Shown here one piece after another: positions 43,470-54,654 of a stretch of DNA of 64,000 nt. The position numbers and the translations under genes were made by a program. Positions within the stretch are counted from its first letter, which is position 1. Every line of letters begins with the position of its first letter. A model generated the notes under the pieces. The model saw nothing but the letters and a program-made list of their open reading frames with translations, searched no databases and was not told the origin of the DNA. Source of the DNA: Rhizomys pruinosus (Eukaryota > Chordata > Mammalia > Rodentia > Spalacidae); contig VZQC01000350.1 in the NCBI GenBank assembly GCA_009823505.1, positions 10,123 to 74,122 of the forward strand. Direction: 5' to 3'.

Positions 43470-43805
43470 TTTCTAGAATTTGGATCTTAAATGTTCCCCA
43501 GAAGCTCCTCTAGTAGTGGCCCCATCCCTAGTCAGTGGAAGGACCTTTAGGAGGTGGGGCCTAGTGTAAGGAGTCAGCTTGTTTACTCCCTAACCTGGAG
43601 AGAGAGATTGGTCTGTAGGCCTTCCTCTTTCTCCAGGTTTTTGGCCCCAGGAGGGAACACCTTCCTCCTCCAGGCTTCCTACATGGGTGTCCTACCTCAC
43701 CACAGAACACACCACAACAGGGCCAATGACCAGGGACTAAGACCTCTGAAACCACAGCCAAAGCATACCTTTCCTCCTGTAAACTGTCCATCTCAGTGAA
43801 GGAAA
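43470..43805 (+). mobile_element. MaLR (MLT1/MST-like) solo LTR
   Basis: TTGGATCTTAAATGTTCCCC, CCTTTAGGAGGTGGGGCCTAG, CCTACCTCACCACAGAAC, CTCTGAAACCACAGCCAAAG, CATACCTTTCCTCCTG. An old LTR in plus orientation with no internal region. Confidence 0.7.
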
Positions 43806-43994
43806 GCTGATTGCTGGGCTATCAGCTCAGAGGTAGTCACATAGAACCAACAGCAAATTTAGCATCAGAAAACCACGGGTCTTCAGAAATAATAAAACTA
43901 ATTTTGCATATTATAAAAGCCCCTCTCACTAAAAATAAATGCATATGATTTTAATTTACATAATCAAGAAAAAATAAAATCGCTTTTTTATTTT

Positions 43995-44247
43995 TTACCT
44001 TTTTTTAAATTTTTTATTTATTTATTTTCTATGTGCACAAATGTACTGTCTGCATGTAGGTCTGTGCACCCGTGTTGTGCAATGCCATGGAGGTCAGAAG
44101 AGGGTCTCAGATTCCCCTGGAACTGGAGTTCTCCTGGAATTGGGTTACAGACAGTTCTCAGCCACCATGTGGGTGCTGGGGATCGAACCCGGGTCCTCTG
44201 CAAGAGCAGTCGATGCTCTTAACAGCTAGGCTATCTCTCCAGGCCCC
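43995..44247 (-). mobile_element. B2-type SINE inserted in the poly(T) of a B1
   Basis: Full-length reversed B2, intact B box (GGATCGAACCC). Target duplication CGCTTTTTTATTTT at 43981-43994 and 44248-44261; the second copy is the tail of the B1 that follows. Confidence 0.95.
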
Positions 44248-44251
44248 CGCT

Positions 44252-44440
44252 TTTTTATTTTGAGACAGGATCTCATTATGTAGCCCTGGCTGGCCTGGGA
44301 TTCTCTAAGTAGAGCAGGCTGGCCTGAAATTCAAAGAGATCCACCTGCTTCTGCTTGCCAAGCACTGGGATTAGACTCATGCACTATAAGGCCACCTGCT
44401 TCTGCTTCCCAAGCACTAGGATTAGATGCATGCACTATCG
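44252..44440 (-). mobile_element. B1 SINE with ~50-bp internal tandem duplication
   Basis: CCACCTGCTTCTGCTT(G/C)CCAAGCACT(G/A)GGATTAGA and the following CATGCACTAT occur at about 44341 and 44391. Differences between the two copies show the duplication is not recent. Confidence 0.88.
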
Positions 44441-44614
44441 CACTCAGATAAAATTCCTTTTGCCTTTAGATATAAAACACATTTTCGGCCATATTTTATT
44501 GGTGAGTCTTAAAATGAATTCAATTTACAAGTGCTCATTGTTGATAAATAGACAAAAAAAAATCAATGCCACAAAAGTCATCATTAGACTAGCAGTGGTA
44601 ACATTAAAAAGCTT

Positions 44615-44656
44615 GTCATGAAGTGGAAGCTATGTGTCATGAAGTGGAAGCTATGA
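44615..44656. repeat. 21-bp tandem duplication
   Basis: GTCATGAAGTGGAAGCTATG begins at 44615 and again at 44636. Identical copies, so recent or artefactual. Confidence 0.9.
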
Positions 44657-46099
44657 GCCAGCTCACCACAATGGAACCAGGTCTATTCTTTGGAAATAAT
44701 ACAACGGAGACCCATAAAAGATTAATCAGGACAAGGAATCAATAACTTTTCAAGTGCTAATAAGCACTGCCTTGTTCTGTGATGTGTTAGGCAGTTTATC
44801 ATGGTTAGCCACATGGAGATTTATGGAAAATCCATAGTTAAACCAAAGGATGAGGTAATGCACACTTAGTAAATGAAGCCAGGTTACATCTATGCTTACT
44901 CTGAGTTTCAGGGCTGGGAGAAGTATATTTGCTCAATCACGCACATGTACCCTTTGTCAAGGATAAGAATAAAAGTCAAATCACTTAAGCAACATTATTA
45001 GGGAGATAACTGAGAAACATGCAGTGCTATTGAGAGGAAATTTGCCTGCTTAGGAACAGAAGGCAGACAAATACCTTGAAAAATCAACTTTTTTCTGCCT
45101 TCTTTTTATCCGAAGATCAACTTTTCATGGATTTTTTTTTTAATTTATCTAAAACACCTTTAGAATCATTTAAGTCTTTACTCTCAATCAACCTTATGGA
45201 TCTTCAGGTCATATGAGTGGATGAGTTAATGGGGAATTAATAGGTCATCAATTGTAGGCTCTGGCCATCAGGTTATGTCACCAAGTTTCACAGGCTGCCA
45301 TAGATGTTTAGTAAATTAATCTTTGAAGCAATATTATAATCACAAGAAGGGGCCTAATCAAATAGATGAGTCACAATAAGTGTTTCCATAAATCTAGAAA
45401 CAAACTCTGAATAATTTCAAACTAGTAATTCTGGTGGGCAATCATTTTCTTCAATCAGACCATTAGAAAGCTCAAATAATATTTAAAAATCATTAGCTAG
45501 ATCAAGGCTCAAAATATATGAAAAATGTGAAATAGTGAAAATTTCTTGATAAAATTTAGCATCACAACAAACTGGTAAATCATACTTTTCAAAAGAAATG
45601 AGAGACCCTGATGTAAATGGGAAAACTTTAATTTCTCAAATATTTAATGCTTTCTGGTCCAATTACATTGAAGTTGTTTTTTAACCAAAAAAGTGTGGTG
45701 ATTACTGAGATAAATAAGCTTTACTTAACAATGAAGGGTGGCATGCTTAATCCACAGACATTTACACACACCTGTATACATGGTCCAGTTTATGACATAC
45801 ACTGAGTGTGGATGTACAGTTTGAGTTGAGAAGCATCCTTCAGAAAACTTTTGGCTTGACAGCTCAAGTTGATACAGTTATGTCAACCCTCTTTCTATTC
45901 ATGCTTCACCTTGATCAAAGTCTGGTTAGAAATCTCAGAGGCCAGCAGAGCAAACACAAGGCTACAGGACAAAGTTCCACACTGGGAGGGCTGGGGAGGA
46001 CCCAGTCCAGGAGGACTGGATTGCAATGCTCATATGTCAAAGCTGAGTCACAATTCAGGGCATCTGTGCTTCCACCACTACTGCGACCAGTGTGATGCA
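44657..46099. other. Repeat-poor AT-rich unique stretch
   Basis: 1.4 kb without recognisable mobile DNA. Two overlapping 95-codon frames at 45808-46156 have no domain. Candidate conserved noncoding DNA. Confidence 0.4.
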
Positions 46100-46220
46100 A
46101 TGACTGATCCTGTTGCGAGTCTCATAACACCCTCTTCTAGCCTCTGTGGGGATTGACTGTATACCTATGGTATACTTACATAATGCAGGCAAAATACATA
46201 TACGCAAACAATAAAAACTA
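46100..46220 (+). mobile_element. B2-family SINE, 3' half only
   Basis: CATAACACCCTCTTCTAGCCTC, ACTTACATAATGCAGGC, AAAATACATATACGC and an AATAAAAAC end. The tRNA head is missing. Confidence 0.65.
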
Positions 46221-46223
46221 ATC

Positions 46224-46335
46224 TTTTTTTTTCTTTTTGGTATTTGAGACAGGGTTTCCCTGTAGCCCCAGCTGTCCTGGAACTCTCTCTGTAGACCAGG
46301 CTGTTCTTGAACTCACAAAGATCCGCCTGCCAAGT
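46224..46335 (-). mobile_element. B1 SINE, shortened
   Basis: Reversed: TTTGAGACAGGGTTTCCCTG, GTAGACCAGGCTGTTC, AAAGATCCGCCTGCC; it then stops before the usual CTGCCTCCC segment. Confidence 0.85.
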
Positions 46336-46559
46336 GGAGAAGGCTTTCTCCTGCATTTCCCTGAGCAGAGCTAGATCCTAGCCCATTCCTAAATCTCTTC
46401 ATGAAGAGGCTTCTCAAATTGCTTTTGGGACAGCAAAGCCTGCCCCAGGAGCTGGTCCTCAGTGGAACAGGATACTCACTGGGCTCACAAAGTTGAGGAA
46501 CACATACATGTGGGCTACAAGAACAAAGTTCTAAGCACAGAGCCCTGTCAGTCATGCTC

Positions 46560-46985
46560 TTCTGGAGGGTAATATTAACAGAGTTTCATTAGTGAGATCA
46601 TCCATGATCCTTCATCACAACACCTATAGACTGGAGCACTCATTTGCATGTAGTTAGTTTACTACTCACCCAACAAGATCTGGGTCAACAATTTAATTAC
46701 CTCAGAAATATAACTAATTATTAAGGTATAGTTCAAGGTAACAGTCTCATAATCACAGGATAATTACCTTTGCTGTATAAATCACATCATTTTTGATGAA
46801 ATATAAAAGTTTCATTGCAAACAAACATCCAATTACATGGCAGGTTCAATGTAATTATTATTAAGTTATCTATCGGAATATAAAATCATACTTGATGTGG
46901 TTATAATGACTGGCCTTGTTATTGTTAGAGGTTTTTCATGACTACATGTGTCATAAAGAGAAACAATTCTAAAACAATACAGTGT
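46560..46985. promoter_or_regulatory. Candidate homeodomain-site-rich noncoding element
   Basis: Repeat-free and AT-rich. ATTA/TAAT core motifs cluster at 46690-46860 (AATTTAATTACC, TAACTAATTATTAAGG, GATAATTACC, CCAATTACATG, GTAATTATTATTAAG). Clusters of this kind are common in developmental enhancers, but equally arise in plain AT-rich DNA. Function is pure inference. Confidence 0.25.
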
Positions 46986-47175
46986 TAAGAAAACAGAAAG
47001 TTCGGGAGGAGATCTGTTTGCTTTGGACTGTTACGTTTACCAAATAGGATCATATATCTTTTTATCAATCTCAACTGAAGGTACTTCAGAAAACAGGCAG
47101 AAAAGAGAGGGGGAGAAACTAAAGAAACACGAAGAAAAAAACAGGAAGACACAAACTTCCCAATTCGTAACAAGA

Positions 47176-47552
47176 TCTTGACAAAGGAAAGAAAGAAGAA
47201 GAGAAGAGAAAGGAAAGGGAGAAAAGAGAAAAGAGAAAGTGAAAGGAAGGACAAGAAAAGGGTGAGGAAGGAAAGGGAAAGAAAGGAAGAAAGGAGGAAG
47301 GAGAGAAAGGGAAATGAGAGAAAGGGGGAAGGAAGGGGGAAGGAAGGAGGGAGGGCAAGGAAGGAAGGAACAGTAGGGGAAGAAAACAGGATGGGAAGGA
47401 AGGGAAGGGGAAGAAGGGTCCAGGAGGGAGAGAAAGAAGAGAAAGGGAAAGGAAGTGAAGTGAAAGTGAAGAGATATGGAAAGGGAAAGAAAAATAAAGG
47501 AAAAGGGAAAAAGAAGGGAGAGGGAGAGGAAGAGAAAGAACACAAAGTCTGA
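47176..47552 (+). repeat. Long polypurine tract (~375 bp)
   Basis: Irregular GGAA, GAAA and GGGA units on the plus strand with only scattered pyrimidines. The 193-, 168- and 124-codon frames over it are low-complexity (Ser/Phe/Pro or Lys/Glu/Arg) and not genes. Confidence 0.93.
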
Positions 47553-47733
47553 GATCCAGCAGACATTGCAGTTGAATGGATTGAAGGTATAGAACCTCTA
47601 ATTTAAAATTGTTGCCAGTTTGTTCAGAATTTCAGAACACAAAAGAGACATTTCCATTTCCACTTCAAGGGAGAACAGATGGTCCCAAGATCACAGCTTC
47701 TATCAAAATTACTAATAATGAAAACATGAAGGT

Positions 47734-48086
47734 TGTATTAGTTACTTTTCTGTTGCTGTGATAAAACACCATGACCAAGGCAACTTATAGAAGGAAGTTT
47801 ATTGGGCTATGGTTCCAGAGAATAAGAGTCCATCGTGACAGGGAAGCATGGCAGGAAGCAGCTGGAACAGCCAAGAGAGAGCTCCCATCTTCAAGCAGAC
47901 ACAGGAAGCAGAGAGAGTGAAACTGGAAATGGACCAGACTATGAACTCTCAAAGCCCACCCCGTGATGTGGGTTCTCCAGCATGGCTATACCTCCTGAAC
48001 TTTCCAAAACAGTGCCACAAATTAGGGACAAAGTGTTCAAATAAATACTTGGGGCCTATGGGGACATCCTTATTCAGACCATTACA
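47734..48086 (-). mobile_element. ORR1-type ERVL-MaLR solo LTR, complete
   Basis: Starts TGTATTAGTTACTTTTCTG, includes GATAAAACACCATGACC, AGGAAGCAGAGAGAG and CAGTGCCACAAATTAGGG, and ends CAGACCATTACA: the reverse complement of the ORR1 LTR from end to end (353 bp). 5-bp flanks AAGGT (47729-47733) and GAGGT (48087-48091) look like the target duplication with one change. No internal region and no coding. Confidence 0.9.
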
Positions 48087-48206
48087 GAGGTCATCATTTT
48101 TACCTCTTATAAGGAAGCAAACACATGTCCTTTATCATTCCATAAAGTAAGAATAACACAGTTTCAAAAATAAATATATTCAATTGCTGGCACTGATCCT
48201 CATTTG

Positions 48207-48389
48207 GGAATGGTGGCACACGCCTTTAATCCTAGCACTCAGGAGGCAGAGGCAGGCAGATCTTTGTGAGTTCAAGGTCAGCCTGGTCTACAGAGTAAGT
48301 TCCAGAACAGCTGGGGCTACAGGGAGACCCTGTCTCAAAAAAGACCAAAAAAAAAAAAAAAAAAAAAAAAAGAAAAAGAAAAAGAAACT
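48207..48389 (+). mobile_element. B1 SINE with long poly(A)
   Basis: Full-length B1 (AATGGTGGCACACGCC to CCCTGTCTCAAAAAAG) with an A24-type tail. Confidence 0.93.
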
Positions 48390-48485
48390 GAATAGATAGA
48401 CTCATGCTGACTGACTGACTGACACGCTATGTCCCATTTGAATAGAAAGATCCATGCTGACTGGCTGACACACTATGTCCCATTT
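48390..48485. repeat. ~50-bp tandem duplication
   Basis: GAATAGATAGACTCATGCTG and the following TATGTCCCATTT recur as GAATAGAAAGATCCATGCTG, starting at 48390 and 48440. The first copy has an extra CTGA unit. Confidence 0.85.
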
Positions 48486-49695
48486 GGTTGCACTTGTTTT
48501 CCTTTGATATTCCATCATTTTCCCAATTACTTTTGCTCTTATTTCTCTAATTAACAGAGAAGTTTTCCTTCACTTTAAATTCCAATGAATCTGCCACACA
48601 GCTGAGGCCACTTATTATCTCTTCTGTTATTCCAAAGGCCTTTACAGTCTCATAAAAGTTAGACTCAATTTTGTGTCTATTTATAAGACCCAATATCGAG
48701 AAAACAGGAGTAAACTAGATTTGTTTGGAGTAAGTAGGGAAGGAAAAGAGATAAAGGAAATGAAGATCCCACAGGCTAGCAGACAAGGCATGTGAGATAA
48801 GGCCATGAGAGAGCAAGACAATAGCAGCTACTCCCTATCATCCCTCCAGGCAAGACCAGCATAACTGAGGGAAACTCTCCTCACATCCCTATAATCATCT
48901 CCTGATATAGAGGCTCAGAAATTAGTGTTCATAAGCAGTAAAGAAAAAAAGGACCATGGTAAAACTACAAAATAGCTACATAAACATGAGAATAAAGAGC
49001 ATACAGTCCACACTGGAGTCCAAGCAACATCTGCAAATTCGATAACTGGTTTGGCCCCAAAAGGCTGATCTTGGTAGAGATTATGTCAGTCTCTACCCAG
49101 TTCCTCCCAAGTCCTATAAAAGCCCTCAGATTAGCATATCAGCAATCTTCTCTCTTGAAACCCCTCTCATCATCATCATGAGACAACAAACTCAAGGGCC
49201 CAAAACTCCGGTTGATTTCTGGTGACCACTGATTGTCCAGCATCTTAGTCCCTGGGTCAAGCACATCTGGGCTGAGAAAGGCCCTGCTGTTCTTAACAAT
49301 CTGCATTCGTCTACTCTGTCCAGTTTCTCTTTCTGCTCCAGGGAACTCAGTCAACCAAAGCCAGGGGAGAAGACCCATCTTCACCTGGAAGTTGGCAGGA
49401 CCCATGCATTGGCCAGTGCTGAGTCCACCACGCAAAGATGATCAGGCCCACTGTCCTATACCCTTCCTTTTCCTCTTTAGGACCTTTAACCAGTGTGATG
49501 TCTATTTCATACATGTAAAAGGAACAGGCTAATCTCCCCAAGGACACTGCCTTGTGATTTAGGCACACTAAAGGCCACCATACAAAACATTTTTTTAAAT
49601 TATCCTCACCTCAGATGAAGATTCAAACATTTACAACTCTACCTGAGCAAGTCAGTATTGTATTTCCTCTCTTCCATGCTTACTCCAGTCTTTTT
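48486..49695. other. Unique sequence, no gene recognised
   Basis: Overlapping frames of 98-99 codons at 49139-49532 on both strands carry no recognisable domain. Confidence 0.4.
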
Positions 49696-49699
49696 GTTT

Positions 49700-49776
49700 T
49701 GGTTTGGTTTGGTGATGCTCAGAGTTAAGACCCCAGGCCTTACTAGGCAAGTGCTCTACCATGGTTGTCTAGTCTT
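49700..49776 (-). mobile_element. ID-like SINE
   Basis: GGTGATGCTCAGAGTTAAGACC, AGGCCTTACTAGGCAAGTGC, TCTACCATGG. Reversed ID core, diverged. Confidence 0.65.
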
Positions 49777-49892
49777 CCACTTCTCATCAACTCTTACCTT
49801 TTCCATGAAATGACCTTTGATCATGATGATGTACTTTAAACAATTTCTCTGAAATGGCGTAGCTCCATCCCCCCCTCCCAACTTCATGGTCT

Positions 49893-50148
49893 CTTTTTTT
49901 AAATTTTTTTTATTAATTTTATTTATTTCTGTATGTGTATGAATGTACTATCTGCATGCAAGTTTGTGCACCCGTGTCGTGCAATGCTGTGGAGGTCAGA
50001 AGAGGGTGTCGGATTCCCCTGGAACTGGAGTTCTCCTGTAATTGGAGTTTCAGACGGTTCTCGGCCACCATGTGGATGCTGGGGATCGAACCCGGGTCCT
50101 CTGCAAGAGTGGTCAGCACTCTTAACCGCTAGGCCATCTCTCCAGCCC
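49893..50148 (-). mobile_element. B2-type SINE, full length
   Basis: Reversed; intact B box (GGATCGAACCC). Flanks GGTCTCTTTTTTTAAA (49889) and AGTCTCTTTTTTTTTT (50149) fit a T-rich target duplication. Confidence 0.94.
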
Positions 50149-50766
50149 AGTCTCTTTTTTTTTTTTTATAACCCACCAAGTCCATTCATGGCTATGGGGC
50201 CATCCACTGGTGCATGATCGATCTACCAGGAGCCACAGCCTTAAAGAAAATGAAAGCCTTCCCCTAGAACCCATAACGTTTCAATGGCTCCTCAGCTACG
50301 GGTGGGAGCTCCTAAGTCCTTCCTTCTTCCATGCTAGAATGTTGACTAACTTGATCTTGTACATGAGTCACAGCTGCTATGAGCTCATGAGTGTACCAGT
50401 CCTGTCATGTCCTGAAGATACTGTTTTGCTCCAGTCCTCCCTAACCTGACCCCTGGCTCTTACAATCTTTCCACCCCTCTTCCACAAGGGTTCCTGGCCT
50501 TCAGAAGAGTATGATCTATATGTCCCACTTGCAGGTGAGCACTCCACTGACACATTCTACACTTCTACCAGCTGTGAGTTTATACATTAACTACACAAAG
50601 AAACTTCTCTGGTGAAGACTGAAAGGTGCATTCATCTCTGGGTACAGAGACAGGAATTTAGAGGGCAGTATGATTCTGTGTTGGGATGCTTTGTAACACT
50701 GAAAATGAGAGACTGTCCTAAGGCCTTACATTGCATATTAACATGAGATGAGATGTCATCCTGTGA
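50149..50766. other. Unique sequence, no gene recognised
   Basis: No recognised feature. Confidence 0.4.
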
Positions 50767-50775
50767 GATAAGGAA

Positions 50776-50777
<2 letters not shown>

Positions 50778-50822
<45 letters not shown>
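50778..50822. repeat. (CT)n microsatellite
   Basis: About 22 CT units forming the expanded tail of the reversed B1 that follows. Confidence 0.95.
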
Positions 50823-50825
<3 letters not shown>

Positions 50826-51020
50826 GAGACAGGGTCATCCTCTAGCCCCAGCTGTCCTGGAACTCACTCTGTAGATCAGGCTGGCATTGAACCCACAAAG
50901 ATCCACTTGCCTCTGATGCCGCCATGCCCAACCAGATAAGGAAGGGAACTCACTCTGTAGATCAGGCTGGCATTGAACCCACAAAGATCCACCTGCCTCT
51001 GATGCCGCCATGCCCAACCA
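50823..51020 (-). mobile_element. B1 SINE with 86-bp internal tandem duplication
   Basis: The block AACTCACTCTGTAGATCAGG to CCAGATAAGGAAG occurs at 50861 and 50947 with one base different. The duplicated block includes the 3' target-site copy, so AGATAAGGAA stands at about 50766, 50934 and 51020. The duplication therefore happened after insertion. Confidence 0.92.
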
Positions 51021-51177
51021 GATAAGGAAGTTCTAAGGGGGAATGGGGAAGGTTGTAGTTGAGGGGAAAAAAGTGAATTCTGGTGGCTGGAGCAGGTAGA
51101 AGATGAGCACAAAAGTCCCAGAGAGAAGCTAGGAAAGTGCAAGTTCAGCAGGAAGCCGGGATACCTATTTAAATGGA

Positions 51178-52124
51178 CTTAGAAAGTCTTTTCCTACACC
51201 TATATCTTATAGGTTACTGCCAACTTTTTCTTCTATCACCTTCAGAGTTTGGGGTTTCACGTTGAGGTCTTTGATCCATTTGGAGTTGATTTTTGTACAG
51301 GGTGAGAAGTATGGGTTTAGTTTTATTCTTCTACAGGTGGTGATCCAGTTTTGCCAACACCATTTGCTGAAGATGCTGTCTTTCTTCCACTTAGTCTTCT
51401 TGGCCCCTTTGTCAAACATGAGGTGGCTGAAATTGCATGTGCTCAAATTTGGATCTTCAATTTTATTCCATCAATCTACAGGTCTGGTTTTGTGTCAACA
51501 CCAGGCTGTTTTATGACTATAGCCCTGTAATATAGTTTGAAGTCTGTTACAGTAATCCCGCCTGCATTGTTCTTTTTCCTCAGGATTGCTTTGGTTATCT
51601 GGGGTCTTCTGTTTTTCCATATGAATTTTAGAATTTTTTTCTAAGTCTGAGAAGAAATCATAGCGATTTTAAGTGGGATTGCATTGAATCTGTATATTAC
51701 ATTGCACAGGTTGGTCATTTTTACTATATTAATTCTTCCAATCCATGAGCATGGGAGCTCCTTCCATCTTCTGGTGTCTTCCTCAATTTCCTTCTTCAGG
51801 AATTTAAAATTTTCATTGTAGATATCTTTAGTGTCTTTGGTCAGGTTTGTTCTGAGATGTTTTTTGAGGCTATTGTGAATGGGAAGGTCTCCTTGTATTC
51901 CTTCTCCAATTGCTTGTTGTTGGTATAAAGTAAGGCTACTGATTTTTCTAGGTTAATTTTATATCCCACCACTTTACTGAAATTGCTAATCATTTCTAGG
52001 AGTTTTCTGGTGGAGTTTTTGGCATCCCTTAGGTAAATTATCATGTCATGTGCAAAAAGGGATACTTTGACCTCTTCTTTTCCAATCAGTACTCCTTAAT
52101 TTCCTTTTCTTGTGTTATTGCTGA
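51178..52124 (-). mobile_element. LINE-1 ORF2 fragment (RT palm to C-terminus)
   Basis: Reversed ORF2 from TTGGCAGTAACC near the C-terminus up to just after the RT active-site box (complement of GACATGATAATTTACC). Open pieces include 52044-51841 ([16 protein letters not shown]) and 51446-51207 (FSHLMFDKGAKKTKW). Truncated at both ends, no tail; stops present. Confidence 0.88.
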
Positions 52125-52760
52125 AATTTTTTAGTAAATATACCTGATGCTACTATAAAAAGTAATTAAAACCTACATCAACAACACAGTGAAAACAGCA
52201 GTACTTATAGAAATGTCATTTGGGGTATCACATTGAGATTATCAGTACTACAGAGTATTTTCTTCTGGCAATTTCTTGCTTTTGGAATCATAGCCAATGA
52301 AAGTGATAAGGTGTCTTGTTCTTCAAAGGCTGGTCATGGAGAATTACAAACAAGACTTCCTATCTAGTTGGATAGAAAATTTTCATTATAGAAAGAAGTC
52401 TGACCATGTAACCCAATCCTCCAGCCTTCCACAAAATAAGTGAACTACATCATTCCATAAATGGTGTCTCTCAGCAAAATCCTATATATACTGAATCCTT
52501 CTGAAGAACTTCCACATTGACCTGGGCTGAGTCTTGCAGTGTTCCTCTCACAGTTCTTCACTGTTCACAGGAAAAGTAGGTTGAAATAGAAAAATGAAAG
52601 GTCACGCAGGATTAAGACATTTCATCCCAATTTTCTTGTACTAGTCATGTAGCAAAAGTGGAATGAAAAAATTTTAAATGCCAAATCTTCATTTTTAAAA
52701 ACAAATTTCAATGTAATAAAAAGAACATGATGTGGTAACTTTTCATTGAGAAGTAAAGAA
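52125..52760. other. Unique AT-rich sequence, no gene recognised
   Basis: No recognised feature. Confidence 0.4.
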
Positions 52761-52776
52761 CATAAGTTAAATATTT

Positions 52777-52923
52777 ATTTTTATTTTTATTTTTTTGTCT
52801 TTTCGAGACAGGGTCTCTCTGTAGCCCCAGCTGTCCTGGAACTCACTCTGTAGACCAGGCTGGACTTGAACTCACAAAGATTGCCTGCCTCTGCCTCCCA
52901 AGTGCTAGGATTAAAGGCATGCG
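52777..52923 (-). mobile_element. B1 SINE
   Basis: Reversed full-length B1. The perfect 16-bp target duplication CATAAGTTAAATATTT is at 52761-52776 and 52924-52939. Confidence 0.96.
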
Positions 52924-52939
52924 CATAAGTTAAATATTT

Positions 52940-53314
52940 AAAAGGATATTGGGTGATCCCTTGCAAACTCTTTCATCTTCCTTTCTAAGGATGGCAAGAG
53001 GATGGAAGTAAGATGTCCTCTACATTTTGATTTTTGAGAAGTTCCATTTCATTTTCCATCTGAATTCTGTTTTGTCTTAAGATTGACAGTATCATATAAC
53101 TTCATAATGCATTTCTTCCAAAGCAGTGAACTGAAACAACACTGCAGTATTGATTCATTCTACATGGCTGATAGTGTGACTGTATAATTAGAAGAGCTGA
53201 GAAGAAAGCTTTCACACTTCTTTCCTGGTTGAAGAAATAAACAGTTCTATGGGATGGTTCTTTAAAACATTAAAGGATTTAAAAACATACATCAACTTGC
53301 TATGTAATATAGGA
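52940..53314. other. Unique AT-rich sequence, no gene recognised
   Basis: No recognised feature. Confidence 0.4.
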
Positions 53315-53712
53315 ATATAAAGTAATATTTCTTTTTTACCTGCATACAACTCTACTGTTAAAATGTGAATCCCTAACATGTTTTGGAATTAACTTATAGT
53401 CTATTTTCAGATGTCGTAATTTTGGTATATGTGTGGAGTATATACATGCATATTTTTGAGCAATATATAATTAAAGGGAGCAACAACAAAAAAGACTTGT
53501 TCAAAGAACTGACTAAAACAGTAAACTTCTGCCCCAAACAGTAAACTTCTCTGTCAAAAAACTTTTAAGACTGAGAAGAAGATGCAAGACATGTATGGAA
53601 AATGGACGAGCTGTGGTGGGGTGGGGGCATAGAAGGGGAAATGGATTTAAATTTGGTTAAGAAATGTATGAAATCCAAAAAACGTTCAATTAAAAATTAA
53701 GAAAAAAAAATA
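53315..53712 (+). mobile_element. 5'-truncated LINE-1 3' UTR
   Basis: CCTGCATACAACTCTACTG, the paired CAGTAAACTTCTGCC and CAGTAAACTTCTCTG, GACTGAGAAGAAGATGC, GTGGTGGGGTGGGGGC and a poly(A) end. Same UTR type as at 8.2-8.8 kb. Confidence 0.85.
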
Positions 53713-54654
53713 AATGAACTTAGGTAGAGATCAGACAGATGATAGGTGAAGGAGGAGCCTCAACAAGTGAAGCTGACACAGGCATGAAGAGAAAGACCTG
53801 AGGAACTGGCTGGCAAGTCACCAGTTTGCTCATTCTAAGTGAAATCAGTGGAGAAACACAAGTTCAGAGGGAGGAGATAGAGGGATGCATGAAACAAGTG
53901 AGTTGCAGGAAGCTAGGGCAGGAGACAGGTGTAAGGCACAACAAAAAAGAGAATACAAATGGACAAGAAACAAAAAACAGACCTAGCTGCTCCTATAGGG
54001 TCAGCATGCTTGCAGGGCAAGAGGGACTCTGATACATAAGCCAGGAAAGCAGTCAACAGTGGAATAATGGGCAAAGAGGGTGGAAGAACCAGTACAGGGA
54101 GTGGGGGGATTTTTGACAAGCCAGAGGTCCAGCTGGTGAGCGGAAAACAATTTGGAAGCGGAAGTGAGGAAGAGGGCATGGAAGATGATTCTTGCATTTC
54201 TGTCATGGAAAACAAGGACAGGGCACCATTCCTGAGAGGAAATGGATTTGGGAAAATGAACATGTCTAAAACACTCAAGCGGAGACAGTCAATACCATGT
54301 AAAGCTTCAGCTCTGGGGCTCCGATAAGGATCTAAGTGGATGTAGAGACTTGATGGATGGAGCAAGCTCAGTTACATGGTAAAGTGGGGTCACAGCAAAG
54401 GAGCACATTCAGATTAACAGCAATCCTTGACCCACAAGGATGGCGGGGGCCTAGGAGCTAAAAGAGAAGAGTGCTTGGGGAGCACAGGAAGAAGACATTT
54501 TATCACAAGAGATACACTGTAAAATATGAAAAATAGGTAACATATCCCAAAAAGAAAGCCACAAAAATTTCGTACTGTAGTCACCTTTTTAAAACTCGAA
54601 GTCAAAGCTCTGTTGAAAACCCAAGCCTTCTTCATTCGCTTTTTTTATGATAAC
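53713..54654. other. Unique or very old repeat-derived sequence, no gene recognised
   Basis: Overlapping frames at 53913-54365 (minus, 150 codons) and 54067-54327 (plus, 86 codons) look open but show no domain. The plus-strand text (GAAATGGATTTGGG, GAACATGTC, AAGTGGATGTAGAG) resembles an old mammalian interspersed repeat whose name I cannot give. Confidence 0.35.

Noticed and set aside
46985..47566. 193-codon minus-strand frame, the third longest in the window
   Set aside because: It covers the polypurine tract; the Ser/Phe/Pro-rich translation is a composition artefact.
53913..54365. 150-codon minus frame overlapping an 86-codon plus frame
   Set aside because: No recognisable domain; the sequence resembles an old interspersed repeat more than a gene.
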